Below are positions 56,928 through 64,000 of a DNA stretch of 64,000 bases, one piece after another. The translations under genes and the position numbers were made by a program. Numbering within the stretch: the stretch's first letter is position 1; each line of letters opens with the position of its first letter. Source of the DNA: Nitrospira sp. (GTDB taxonomy: Bacteria > Nitrospirota > Nitrospiria > Nitrospirales > Nitrospiraceae); contig JAJFBJ010000003.1 of NCBI GenBank assembly GCA_020697375.1, forward strand, positions 28,844-92,843, written 5' to 3'. Below the pieces are notes generated by a model. That model was not told the origin of the DNA. It did no database searches and saw only the letters and a list, made by a program, of their open reading frames with translations.

Positions 56928-58024
56928 CGGTCCCCCACCGTTCTCAGTGCGAGGCCTACGCCCACCGCAGCAAGCGGTCCCATCTCCATCAGCTGTTCAG
57001 GATCGACATCGCACAACGATGTATCAATTTCATTGAAGGGGTTCACGATCTCAACTTCAACGTGCATACGATCTCGAAGCTGTTGGATCAGCCCTTTGAC
57101 TTTGGCCCCCCCGCCGCAGAGCAATACCCTGGTTATTTCACCGTCCGAAGATGTCGTCTTGAAATAATCAATCGTGCGGGCGATCTCCGACGCGACCTCT
57201 GCATTGACGCTTTCAATTACGGATGCGAGCGCATGGTCGTCATGTTCCGGGTCGCCTTTCTTCAACTCCTCCGCTTCGTCGAAGGACACTCCCATTTCGC
57301 GCTGTACAGCCTCAGAATATCGATTCCCTCCGAGTGGAATATCGCGCGTAAAGAGAGACATTCCTCCCCGTACGATGTTTACGTTCATCACGCTCGCACC
57401 GATGTTGACGAGGGTCGTCGTGTCATCCTGGAAGGCTGGACAGGTAACACCGTACATATTTTCGACAGCGAAGGCGTCCACATCCATGACGACTGGAATC
57501 AGTCCTGCGGCTTTCACCAGCTCGGTGAGTTCGTTAATTTTGTCTTTTTTCGCCGCAACCAGGACAATTGACATCTCCCCCTGCTCATCTGAATTCTGCG
57601 AAGGCGGCAGTATATGAAAGTCGAGGTTCACTTCATTGATATCGAAGGGAATATACTGTTCCGCAGCGAGCTTCACCTGTCCGTCGAGTTCCTCATCAGG
57701 AATCGGCGGCAGAGTGATTTTTTTAACGATAACCGCATGACCAGAAATCGAAATGGCGACCTGCTTCAGCTTGATATGGTGCTCGGCCAGTAGATCCTTG
57801 ATGGCCGAAACCACCCGGCCCTCGTCCATCACAGTGCCGTCGACGATGACTTCCGGCTCCAATTCCTTGATCGCGAACTTTTGAAGTGTATGGCGTCCGC
57901 GATGTTCTTTGATTTGAACTAGCTTGATGTTACTGGACCCGATATCCAGCCCCAGCAGCTGTCTCTGCGGGGAAAACATCGATAGGAAATCGAAATTAGC
58001 GAGATGTTTGAGTGAAGCCAGCAT
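56924..58024 (-). CDS. pilM: Type IV pilus actin-like ATPase PilM
   Basis: Cytoplasmic actin-fold protein (366 aa) that docks to PilN. Visible: LLGLDIGSSNIKLVQIKE (phosphate 1), LVNIGASVMNVNIVRGGMSLFTRDIPLGGNRYSEAVQ (phosphate 2) and RVLLCGGGAKVKGLIQQL (adenosine motif). The ATG at 58024 with AGAGG upstream is preferred to the TTG at 58045, which would overlap the regulator gene. It starts the pilMNOPQ line. Confidence 0.94.
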   Translation of the reverse strand: MLASLKHLANFDFLSMFSPQRQLLGLDIGSSNIKLVQIKEHRGRHTLQKFAIKELEPEVIVDGTVMDEGRVVSAIKDLLAEHHIKLKQVAISISGHAVIVKKITLPPIPDEELDGQVKLAAEQYIPFDINEVNLDFHILPPSQNSDEQGEMSIVLVAAKKDKINELTELVKAAGLIPVVMDVDAFAVENMYGVTCPAFQDDTTTLVNIGASVMNVNIVRGGMSLFTRDIPLGGNRYSEAVQREMGVSFDEAEELKKGDPEHDDHALASVIESVNAEVASEIARTIDYFKTTSSDGEITRVLLCGGGAKVKGLIQQLRDRMHVEVEIVNPFNEIDTSLCDVDPEQLMEMGPLAAVGVGLALRTVGDR

Positions 58025-58037
58025 GCTCAAGACCTCT

Positions 58038-58250
58038 TTACGCAACCTCTGTTCGACCCTGCATTACGTGCCTAATTTGCTCGATGGTTTCCGCGGTGTA
58101 GAGACGCCAGTTCCGCCAATCACGCGGCGGCCTGGCTATTAACCCTTCTCGTTCCCAACGAAACAATGTGGCACGCGAGATATCGAACATTTCGCAGACC
58201 TCATTGGTCTTGCACAGTTTCTTCTTGGACACATCGCTTGCCTTCTTCAC
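58038..58250 (-). CDS. MerR-like small DNA-binding regulator
   Basis: A 70-residue winged helix-turn-helix: LCKTNEVCEMFDISRATLFRWEREGLIARPPRDWRNWRLYTAETIEQI fits the MerR DNA-binding domain without an effector domain. The GTG at 58250 follows GAGGCGG. It lies just upstream of pilM on the same strand and may control the pilus operon or itself. Confidence 0.8.
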   Translation of the reverse strand: MKKASDVSKKKLCKTNEVCEMFDISRATLFRWEREGLIARPPRDWRNWRLYTAETIEQIRHVMQGRTEVA

Positions 58251-58300
58251 ATACCGCCTCAAATGCCGCTATTCTCGCGTGTTTCGAGCACACAAAAATA

Positions 58301-58328
58301 AGTATAGTTGATATAGTCCAACTGTCAA
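58301..58328 (-). promoter_or_regulatory. Promoter and candidate operator of the MerR-like/pil operon
   Basis: Minus strand TTGACA (58328-58323), 16-bp spacer, TATACT (58306-58301). The spacer and its edges contain the inverted pair AGTTG/CAACT around GACTATAT, a plausible site for the MerR-like regulator encoded next. Confidence 0.7.
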
Positions 58329-58379
58329 GAAATCGGACAGTCAGAATGAGAAGGAGATGGAACGAAAGAAACTCTGCGA

Positions 58380-59246
58380 TTAAGGTTTTTGAAGATCCCG
58401 ATGTGTTACGGACACGTCGTATCCGAGGGAAGCAAATCGCTCCTGAAGACGCAATGCAATGGTCACGGATCGATGACGTCCCCCGGTACATCCGATGCCG
58501 ATATTGAGGTAGCTTCGTTGGTCCCGCTCGAACAGCGGTATCAAAAAAACAAAGAGTCCATACAGTTGTTCGAGGAATTGGCCGGCGGTGGGATCACCAA
58601 ATACATATTGTTGCACCCGGGCATCTTCGCCCGTCAGCATTTTTAAGTCTGGCACAAAAAATGGGTTTCGAATAAAACGAACGTCGAACAGCAGATCGAT
58701 ATCGTACGGTACGCCGAACTTGTAACCGAACGTGACCAAGGAAATTGTCATGGGCCGGACGGCGGTATCCTGACGAAATTGCCTGATCAGCAGATCACGC
58801 AACTCATGCACGGTGATGTCAGAAGTATCGATTACCCGATCCGCATGTTTCCGCAGTTCGCTCAGGCGCTCCCGCTCGAACCTGACTCCTTCCAATACCG
58901 GCATGTGCGGCAACAGCGGATGCGGGCGTCGGCTTTCTGAAAACCGGCGAACCAGCACTTCCTCTCGGGCCTCCAAAAACACAAGTTGGAGAGCATGCCC
59001 TTGTGTTTTTAGCTCACCCAAAACCTTTGCCAAATCTCCAAAAAACACGCGTTCGCGAATATCGATGCCCAGGGCGACATTCTTAATTTCTCCCCCTTGC
59101 TGATGGCACAATTCAACGAAGGTGGGAAGAAGGGCCGGAGGAAGATTGTCGACGCAGAAATACCCGGCGTCCTCGAAAGCTCTCAATGCATGGCTCTTTC
59201 CGGATCCGGAAAGCCCGCTGATGACGACGAGATTAAGCGCGGCCAT
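58380..59246 (-). CDS. rapZ: RNase adapter / nucleotide-binding protein RapZ
   Basis: A 288-aa P-loop protein: VVISGLSGSGKSHALRAFEDAGYFCVDNLPPALLP at the N-terminus and the RapZ C-terminal domain GYKFGVPYDIDLLFDVRFIRNPFFV with NIGIGCTGGRHRSV. In enterobacteria it guides RNase E to a small RNA; in other phyla its role is less clear. It overlaps the hpf end by 14 bp, part of the conserved rpoN-hpf-rapZ neighbourhood. Confidence 0.94.
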   Translation of the reverse strand: MAALNLVVISGLSGSGKSHALRAFEDAGYFCVDNLPPALLPTFVELCHQQGGEIKNVALGIDIRERVFFGDLAKVLGELKTQGHALQLVFLEAREEVLVRRFSESRRPHPLLPHMPVLEGVRFERERLSELRKHADRVIDTSDITVHELRDLLIRQFRQDTAVRPMTISLVTFGYKFGVPYDIDLLFDVRFIRNPFFVPDLKMLTGEDARVQQYVFGDPTAGQFLEQLYGLFVFLIPLFERDQRSYLNIGIGCTGGRHRSVTIALRLQERFASLGYDVSVTHRDLQKP

Positions 59247-59784
59247 GGGAGGCGCGAGCAGGATCGCGCGCAGGATCGATCAGGGATACTTTCCCGTTTG
59301 GCAACCGTTGGAGAACCTGAACATTCCCGGACACGGCATTCATGAACATGAGAACGGCCGTTGGAGCCGTAGGGAGTGCCTCCACGGCATCCTCAATAGT
59401 CATTACCTCGAGAGACGGACGAACCACCTCGATTTCATTGCGATCCGAGGTCGAGACCTCGCGTGAGAATGCACGAACGCGAGCCTGATCGCCGAATTTG
59501 TGATTAGCCCGACGCTCTTTCAATTTTCGCAATTGCGCATCGAGCTTATCAACGACCTGATCAATCGAAGCATACATTTCTTGGGTCGCCGTCTTTGCTT
59601 GCAGACGCCGTCCTTGTATGGCGCCCACAACTTCGGCGACATGGTGCAACTTTTCCACGCTGAGAAGGATTTGCAGCGTACCGAGCTTTAAACCATAGCG
59701 GTCCAGCCGTTCCATGCGCCTTTCCACATAACGCCGTAAAGCAGGCGTAACCGCCACATGCCGTCCCGTGATCATCAATCGCAT
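59233..59784 (-). CDS. hpf: Ribosome hibernation promoting factor (long form)
   Basis: A 183-aa protein that dimerises idle ribosomes. The N-terminal S30AE domain (MITGRHVAVTPALRRYVERRMERLDRYG, EMYASIDQVVDKLDAQLRKLKERR) is joined by a linker to the C-terminal dimerisation domain (LEVMTIEDAVEALPTAPTAVLMFMNAVSGNVQVLQRLPNGKVSLIDP). The ATG at 59784 has GAGG just upstream. Confidence 0.94.
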   Translation of the reverse strand: MRLMITGRHVAVTPALRRYVERRMERLDRYGLKLGTLQILLSVEKLHHVAEVVGAIQGRRLQAKTATQEMYASIDQVVDKLDAQLRKLKERRANHKFGDQARVRAFSREVSTSDRNEIEVVRPSLEVMTIEDAVEALPTAPTAVLMFMNAVSGNVQVLQRLPNGKVSLIDPARDPARASHGRA

Positions 59785-59889
59785 GCCATCCTCGTTTCTC
59801 AGGTGCACGACACCTGCAAGTCGCACCTGTTACGATGGTTGTCGTGTGCCTACAAACCGTCCTTCAGGGCTTTTCGAACCTTGTCTTCA

Positions 59890-61407
59890 TCAAAAGAACT
59901 TCTTTCGTTGAGTCGCCGAGGGAATATTGTCCTCCGCGCGATATTTGGCCACCGTACGACGTGCAATCAATACTTGTTGGCTGCGAAGTCGGGCGGCGAT
60001 TTCCTCATCTTTCAGCGGCTTCTGTGAGTCTTCACCGGCAACCATTTTTCGGATCATTTCGCGCACCGTAAGAGATGACAGCATATCAGACGGCTGATCC
60101 GCCCGTTGCAGTCCTGCATTGAAGAAAAATTTCAGTTCAAGCATGCCTTGCGGGCAATACATGTATTTGTTTGCCGTCACACGGCTGATGGTCGATTCAT
60201 GCATGCCAATATCCTCGGCCACCTGCTTCAGCACCAGCGGCTTCAAATGTTGAATGCCTTGTTCAAAAAACCCCTCTTGAAATTTCACAATACTTGACAC
60301 GACTTTGATGATTGTCTTATTCCGTTGCTCAATACTCCGAATGACCCACTGAGCGGCACGCAATTTATCGTCCAAATAGGCTTTGGTCTCCGCCGAGCCG
60401 GACTGACCCGAAGACATCAATTGTTTGTAATATGGGCTGATCCGCATGCGCGGCAGGCCATCATCATTCAATAACACTTCCCACTGATCTTCATTCTTAA
60501 TGACGAAAACATCGGGCACAATCACATAATTCTGGGTATTCGAAAAAGGTCTCCCCGGTTTGGGTTCCAATCCTTCAATGATTCGAGTCGCCTGGAACAC
60601 ATCGTCCACTGAAATGTTCAGTGTCTTCGCTATTCGGCTGTATTGTTTTTTTTCTAGATCCTTCAAGTGATGAATCACGATCGATTCTAAAACCGATGCC
60701 TTCAGCACACCAGGGCGCGATCCCAATGACCCTATCTGGCTTCGGCCGAGAAACCTTAGTTGCAGCAAAAGGCATTCCGAAAGGTCCCTCGCCGCCACTC
60801 CGGTCGGATCGAACCCTTGAACGTCTTTAAGAACGGACTCCGCCTCGGCCATGGAATAAGCCGTGCCCACCACCAGATCATCCAAGGTCATCCTCAGATA
60901 GCCGTCATCATCAAGGTTGCCTATGATGAGACGCCCGATGGCTTTCTCACGGTCCGAGAGTCCTGATAAGGACAGTTGCCAGACGAGATGGTCCTCCAAT
61001 GAGGTAGCCTTCGCGACGGTTTGTTCATAGGATGGGAACTCCTCCTTCGGTGAGGAGCCATACTCCGTTTCTCCTCGTCGCATATCCGTATCGAAGTAAT
61101 CCTCCCAACTCGATGCAGAAAATTCTTCAGCGTTTTCTCCGCTTTCTGCTGGTTTGTCGTCGCCTTCGCTGCCGGTGGCAGTGGATGTGGTCGGCGGGCT
61201 CTCCGATTGTTCTCGGTCAGTTGCCGCCGATTCTTCGTTTTCCTCAGCTTCCGTCACCAGCTCATCCAACAATGGATTTTCCATCAAATGTTGCTGTAGA
61301 CTCTGCTGAAGTTCCAGCCGGGACAACTGCAACAGCTTGATCGCCTGTTGCAACTGCGGCGTCATAATGAGTTTTTGACTGAGCCGGAGATCCAGTCGCA
61401 GTTTCAT
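59890..61407 (-). CDS. rpoN: RNA polymerase sigma-54 factor
   Basis: Sigma factor for enhancer-dependent promoters (505 aa). Glutamine-rich region I (LRLDLRLSQKLIMTPQLQQAIKLLQLSRLELQQ), an acidic linker, the core-binding domain, the HTH segment (VAEDIGMHESTISRVTANKYM) and the RpoN box (ARRTVAKYRAEDNIPS) are all present. Downstream of lptB by 21 bp, as in many bacteria. Confidence 0.97.
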   Translation of the reverse strand: MKLRLDLRLSQKLIMTPQLQQAIKLLQLSRLELQQSLQQHLMENPLLDELVTEAEENEESAATDREQSESPPTTSTATGSEGDDKPAESGENAEEFSASSWEDYFDTDMRRGETEYGSSPKEEFPSYEQTVAKATSLEDHLVWQLSLSGLSDREKAIGRLIIGNLDDDGYLRMTLDDLVVGTAYSMAEAESVLKDVQGFDPTGVAARDLSECLLLQLRFLGRSQIGSLGSRPGVLKASVLESIVIHHLKDLEKKQYSRIAKTLNISVDDVFQATRIIEGLEPKPGRPFSNTQNYVIVPDVFVIKNEDQWEVLLNDDGLPRMRISPYYKQLMSSGQSGSAETKAYLDDKLRAAQWVIRSIEQRNKTIIKVVSSIVKFQEGFFEQGIQHLKPLVLKQVAEDIGMHESTISRVTANKYMYCPQGMLELKFFFNAGLQRADQPSDMLSSLTVREMIRKMVAGEDSQKPLKDEEIAARLRSQQVLIARRTVAKYRAEDNIPSATQRKKFF

Positions 61408-61428
61408 CCCACACTCGCTCCCTGCCTG

Positions 61429-62214
61429 CTAGAGGCGGAACCCTTCGCCCAAATATACAGCCCGTGCCATTTCGCTTTTTTCAATTATCCCGGGTGGACC
61501 GGCTTCCAGGATCGATCCTTCATTAATGATATACGCTCGATCGGTAATAGAAAGCGTCTCCCGAACATTGTGGTCCGTAATTAATACACCGATCTGCCGT
61601 TGCTTCAGACGAATGATGATCTGCTGGATATCGGCCACTGCAATAGGATCGATGCCCGCGAAAGGTTCGTCGAGCAACATAAACGACGGGCTGGTGGCGA
61701 GTGCACGGGTAATCTCCAGTCGTCGGCGCTCGCCTCCCGATAGTGCATAGGCCTTGCTCTTTCGAATATGCACCAGATCAAGTTCATTCAACAATGCCTC
61801 CACGCGCTCCGTGCGCTTCCCCTTTGAATAGCCCAGCATTTCCAAAATCGCTAGGATATTATGTTCCACCGACAAACGGCGAAATACAGATGATTCTTGA
61901 GGCAAGTAACCGATCCCACGACGCGCTCGCTTATACATAGGTAAGTCGGTAATATCATGGCCGCTCAAGGCAATCTGCCCTTCATCAGGCTGGCAAAGTC
62001 CCACCATCATATCGAAGATCGTCGTTTTCCCGGCCCCATTGGGTCCGAGCAATCCCACAACTTCACCGGCTCGCACATCGAGCGAGACACCCTTCACTAC
62101 CTTGCGTCCCCTGAAGCTTTTCACCAACCCCATTGCAGCCAAACGGTCGGCTTCAGCCGGTGGAATAACGCATGGTACGGGCTGAGCCTGAGCCTCGGAG
62201 GGCGTCTCGATCAT
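61429..62214 (-). CDS. lptB: LPS export ABC transporter ATP-binding protein LptB
   Basis: ATPase that powers lipopolysaccharide extraction (261 aa). Walker [21 protein letters not shown]-loop [14 protein letters not shown], signature [15 protein letters not shown], Walker [17 protein letters not shown] and H-loop [13 protein letters not shown] are the LptB wording. It has a 25-residue N-terminal extension. The start overlaps the lptA stop (ATGA). Confidence 0.96.
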   Translation of the reverse strand: MIETPSEAQAQPVPCVIPPAEADRLAAMGLVKSFRGRKVVKGVSLDVRAGEVVGLLGPNGAGKTTIFDMMVGLCQPDEGQIALSGHDITDLPMYKRARRGIGYLPQESSVFRRLSVEHNILAILEMLGYSKGKRTERVEALLNELDLVHIRKSKAYALSGGERRRLEITRALATSPSFMLLDEPFAGIDPIAVADIQQIIIRLKQRQIGVLITDHNVRETLSITDRAYIINEGSILEAGPPGIIEKSEMARAVYLGEGFRL

Positions 62215-62810
62215 CGCGTGCCACCGGCTTCGCCTTCGATGGTCACCTGAGAATTACCTTCCACAACACTCCGGTCTTCTTCTAGAAACATTGTAATTCG
62301 CTTTCCAGATACACGCGTCCCACTTTGCCAGGCAACCGGATCACCGGTAAGAATAATTTTCTTTTCCTCTTCGTAATACTCAGCCTTTTGACATGTCGCG
62401 CGCCCGCCTTCTTTTTCAATTCTCACTCGGCCGGTAGCCTCCACCATACGAATGCTTCGATCAGAGACGGTAGGCGGAGCCGCCTTCCCCTCCTGCAGAT
62501 CCTGCTTGTTCGTACCGGAAATGCTCCTAGCCGTATCCGGAGAGGCTTTGCCGATTTTTCCATTGCGACTGGAATGAAACGATACCACCATATGGTCGGA
62601 ATGCACGACCAGCGGGCCGCGTGTCAGCACCACCGATCCGTCAAATACTGCCTTGTTCTCCTGATTACTGACGGTCATCGTTCGAGAGGTAATCGTGGTC
62701 AGGGGGACAGAATCGGGCTTTTTCGATAGGCTTGCGTTTGCAGAATATGCCACTGGAACCATAAGCCAGAGCCCTACATTAAGAAGCAGGAACCATATCC
62801 ACGCGAACAT
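62211..62810 (-). CDS. lptA: Periplasmic LPS transport protein LptA
   Basis: Bridge protein of lipopolysaccharide transport (199 aa). Signal peptide ([25 protein letters not shown]), then OstA-like beta repeats: [38 protein letters not shown] and [13 protein letters not shown] strands ending [18 protein letters not shown]. The ATG at 62810 lies inside the 3' end of lptC (32-nt overlap) and is the start that gives a signal peptide. Confidence 0.9.
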   Translation of the reverse strand: MFAWIWFLLLNVGLWLMVPVAYSANASLSKKPDSVPLTTITSRTMTVSNQENKAVFDGSVVLTRGPLVVHSDHMVVSFHSSRNGKIGKASPDTARSISGTNKQDLQEGKAAPPTVSDRSIRMVEATGRVRIEKEGGRATCQKAEYYEEEKKIILTGDPVAWQSGTRVSGKRITMFLEEDRSVVEGNSQVTIEGEAGGTR

Positions 62811-63351
62811 CGTCCAAAACCTGAAATTCTTCTGTATCCATTCTTCCGAGCAATCCCCTACCGGTGACCTGCAATCCATGCCCGTTAATTGTGACATGGT
62901 CAACGGTCTGGATTTCGTGCCGGGCGTCAGTCCATGAGAGATGATTGGTCGCGATCGTATAGCCGCTCTGAGTTTCAACCACGATCGGTGTGATACGGTT
63001 GGAAAGTTGGAAATTCTTCGTCTGCGTATCAAGCGTACCCTCGTCCCCCGACAAAGTGAGTTCTTTCCCTTGGGCACCATAGAGCGTAATCTGGACATTC
63101 TTCAAAATCGCACGGCTCTCTTTTTCGAACAAGCGTGCCTGTTCCGCCTGTACCCTCCATTGAACAATATCGCCCCTAGTCTGCGTAAAGGTGAAGTCCT
63201 GAATGCGCGCATCCGCCGATTCAGCGCCGACAGCGGTCATCGATCGCGACGAAGACGCTGGATTGGATTGTGTGACGAGCAAATACCCGAGAAATGCCGC
63301 GAGGATCACACTGAGAGCAAGCAGACTTCGTCGAATCCAGCGTTCCCACAT
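62779..63351 (-). CDS. lptC: LPS transport protein LptC
   Basis: Inner-membrane-anchored member of the lipopolysaccharide bridge (190 aa). One N-terminal membrane segment (LLALSVILAAFLGYLLV) followed by a beta-jellyroll: FTFTQTRGDIVQWRVQAEQARLFEKESRAILKNVQITLY and LSGDEGTLDTQTKNFQLSNRI. Genetic order lptC-lptA-lptB-rpoN supports it. Confidence 0.92.
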   Translation of the reverse strand: MWERWIRRSLLALSVILAAFLGYLLVTQSNPASSSRSMTAVGAESADARIQDFTFTQTRGDIVQWRVQAEQARLFEKESRAILKNVQITLYGAQGKELTLSGDEGTLDTQTKNFQLSNRITPIVVETQSGYTIATNHLSWTDARHEIQTVDHVTINGHGLQVTGRGLLGRMDTEEFQVLDDVRVDMVPAS

Positions 63352-63402
63352 GGCGAAAAGCTCCTATTTTACAGAGCTTCCATGCTCATGGTCCGTGGCA
63401 TG

Positions 63403-63431
63403 ATAGTAGCATTCCGCCAATGCCAAGTAAA
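63403..63431 (-). promoter_or_regulatory. Sigma70-type promoter of the lptC operon
   Basis: Minus strand TTTACT (63431-63426), 17-bp spacer, TACTAT (63408-63403), about 50 bp upstream of the lptC ATG. Predicted from sequence. Confidence 0.6.
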
Positions 63432-63500
63432 CCTACCGCGGAACAATGACCCATACAAATTGGATTCGAAAGTGTAACGGAGAGCGCGAGGTAAGGGACG

Positions 63501-63544
63501 GCTCGAATGCCACGACGATATAGAGATCGTCGTGGCATTCGAGC
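63501..63544. terminator. Perfect 19-bp hairpin after rplQ
   Basis: Arms 63501-63519 and 63526-63544 are exact reverse complements around the loop ATAGAG, beginning two bases after the rplQ stop. No U run follows on either strand, so it may be a transcript-stabilising end or a factor-dependent terminator rather than an intrinsic one. Confidence 0.65.
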
Positions 63545-63546
63545 AA

Positions 63547-63993
63547 TTAGTTCTCTGCAGTGGCAGAGTTTTTTTCTGCCGCTTGTTCTTTCTCTTCAGT
63601 CAAAGAATCAGGTGATGGCGAGGCCGTAGCCTTTATCTGCCTGGCAACCAACTCAATAGCTACCATTTCAGCGGCATCGCCAACCCGACGACGGGTTCTG
63701 ATGATACGCGTATACCCGCCCGGCCGATCTCGAAACCGTGAGGCGACATCGCTAAAAAGTTTTGAGACGACCACCTTGCTGCGCAAGAAACTAAGTGCGC
63801 GGCGACGGGCCGGCAGACTGCCGTCCTTTCCGAGGGTTATCATTCGATCGGTAAAACCACGAATTTCTTTTGCCTTAGCTTCCGTCGTTTCGATTCGTTC
63901 CTGCTCCAAGAGCGAGGTCACCAGACTCCGAAAAAGAGCCCAGCGATGTTTTGTCTGACGTCCGAGCTGTCGACCCTTCTTTTTGTGGCGCAC
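63547..63993 (-). CDS. rplQ: Ribosomal protein L17
   Basis: Large-subunit protein (148 aa). RHKKKGRQLGRQTKHRWALFRSLVTSLLEQERIETTEAKAKEIRGFTDRMITLGK and RPGGYTRIIRTRRRVGDAAEMVAIELV are canonical. An acidic, Glu/Ala-rich tail of about 30 residues extends beyond the usual end. It is normally last in the alpha operon (rpoA-rplQ), so rpoA probably lies to the right of the window. Confidence 0.97.
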   Translation of the reverse strand: MRHKKKGRQLGRQTKHRWALFRSLVTSLLEQERIETTEAKAKEIRGFTDRMITLGKDGSLPARRRALSFLRSKVVVSKLFSDVASRFRDRPGGYTRIIRTRRRVGDAAEMVAIELVARQIKATASPSPDSLTEEKEQAAEKNSATAEN

Positions 63994-64000
63994 AGTAGTC

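Overview
The window reads as a chromosomal segment of a Nitrospira-type bacterium (phylum Nitrospirota), most likely a urease-positive nitrite oxidiser. The evidence is a periplasmic chlorite dismutase with the full catalytic set, a NarK-type nitrate/nitrite carrier, ferredoxin-type nitrite reductase NirA beside an FNT nitrite channel and cyanase, a complete urea ABC transporter plus urease locus, and a moderately high G+C content. Species is not claimed. There are no rRNA genes, tRNA genes, CRISPR arrays or complete insertion sequences.

Layout. 1-9.2 kb: a minus-strand housekeeping series (narK-like, ribBA, ribH, nusB, purB, cld, purC, a small membrane protein, purS, purQ, purL), with chlorite dismutase translationally coupled to purB. 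9.4-14.2 kb: plus-strand RpoH-type sigma factor, a secreted DMFase-like protein, groES and groEL. 14.2-18.4 kb: glutamine synthetase adenylyltransferase split into two divergent genes, one carrying N-terminal ACT domains. 18.4-19.7 kb: a decayed HNH gene and a YefM/RelE-type toxin-antitoxin pair. 19.8-33.2 kb: two minus-strand nitrogen operons, nadE-OMP-amtB-glnK-glnD-glnA and nirC-cynS-wHTH-nirA-CBS. 33.2-50.5 kb: a porin-urtABCDE-ureABCFGD operon, bounded by two related lipoproteins. It contains an insertion scar with ureG and ureD fragments, an IS transposase remnant and an O-methyltransferase gene. 50.5-58.3 kb: a GAF-GAF-ANTAR protein, aroB, pilQPONM and a MerR-like regulator. 58.4-64 kb: rapZ, hpf, rpoN, lptB, lptA, lptC and rplQ.

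The main discovery is an apparent ANTAR antitermination regulon. Five RNA leader units (upstream of nadE, of the OMP-amtB segment, twice in tandem upstream of nirC, and upstream of porin-urtA) each show two hairpins with hexanucleotide loops that carry A at position 1 and G at position 4, the known ANTAR target pattern. In four of the five, the second hairpin shares its 3' strand with an intrinsic terminator ending in a long U run. The window also encodes a GAF-GAF-ANTAR protein that could bind them. If so, one RNA-binding regulator would control nitrite, cyanate, ammonium, glutamine and urea metabolism by transcription read-through. A second notable item is the split, ACT-equipped GlnE, which may sense a small molecule directly.

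Other points of interest are dispersed hairpin repeats placed inside operons (one supplies the stop codon of ureB) and the ure duplication scar.
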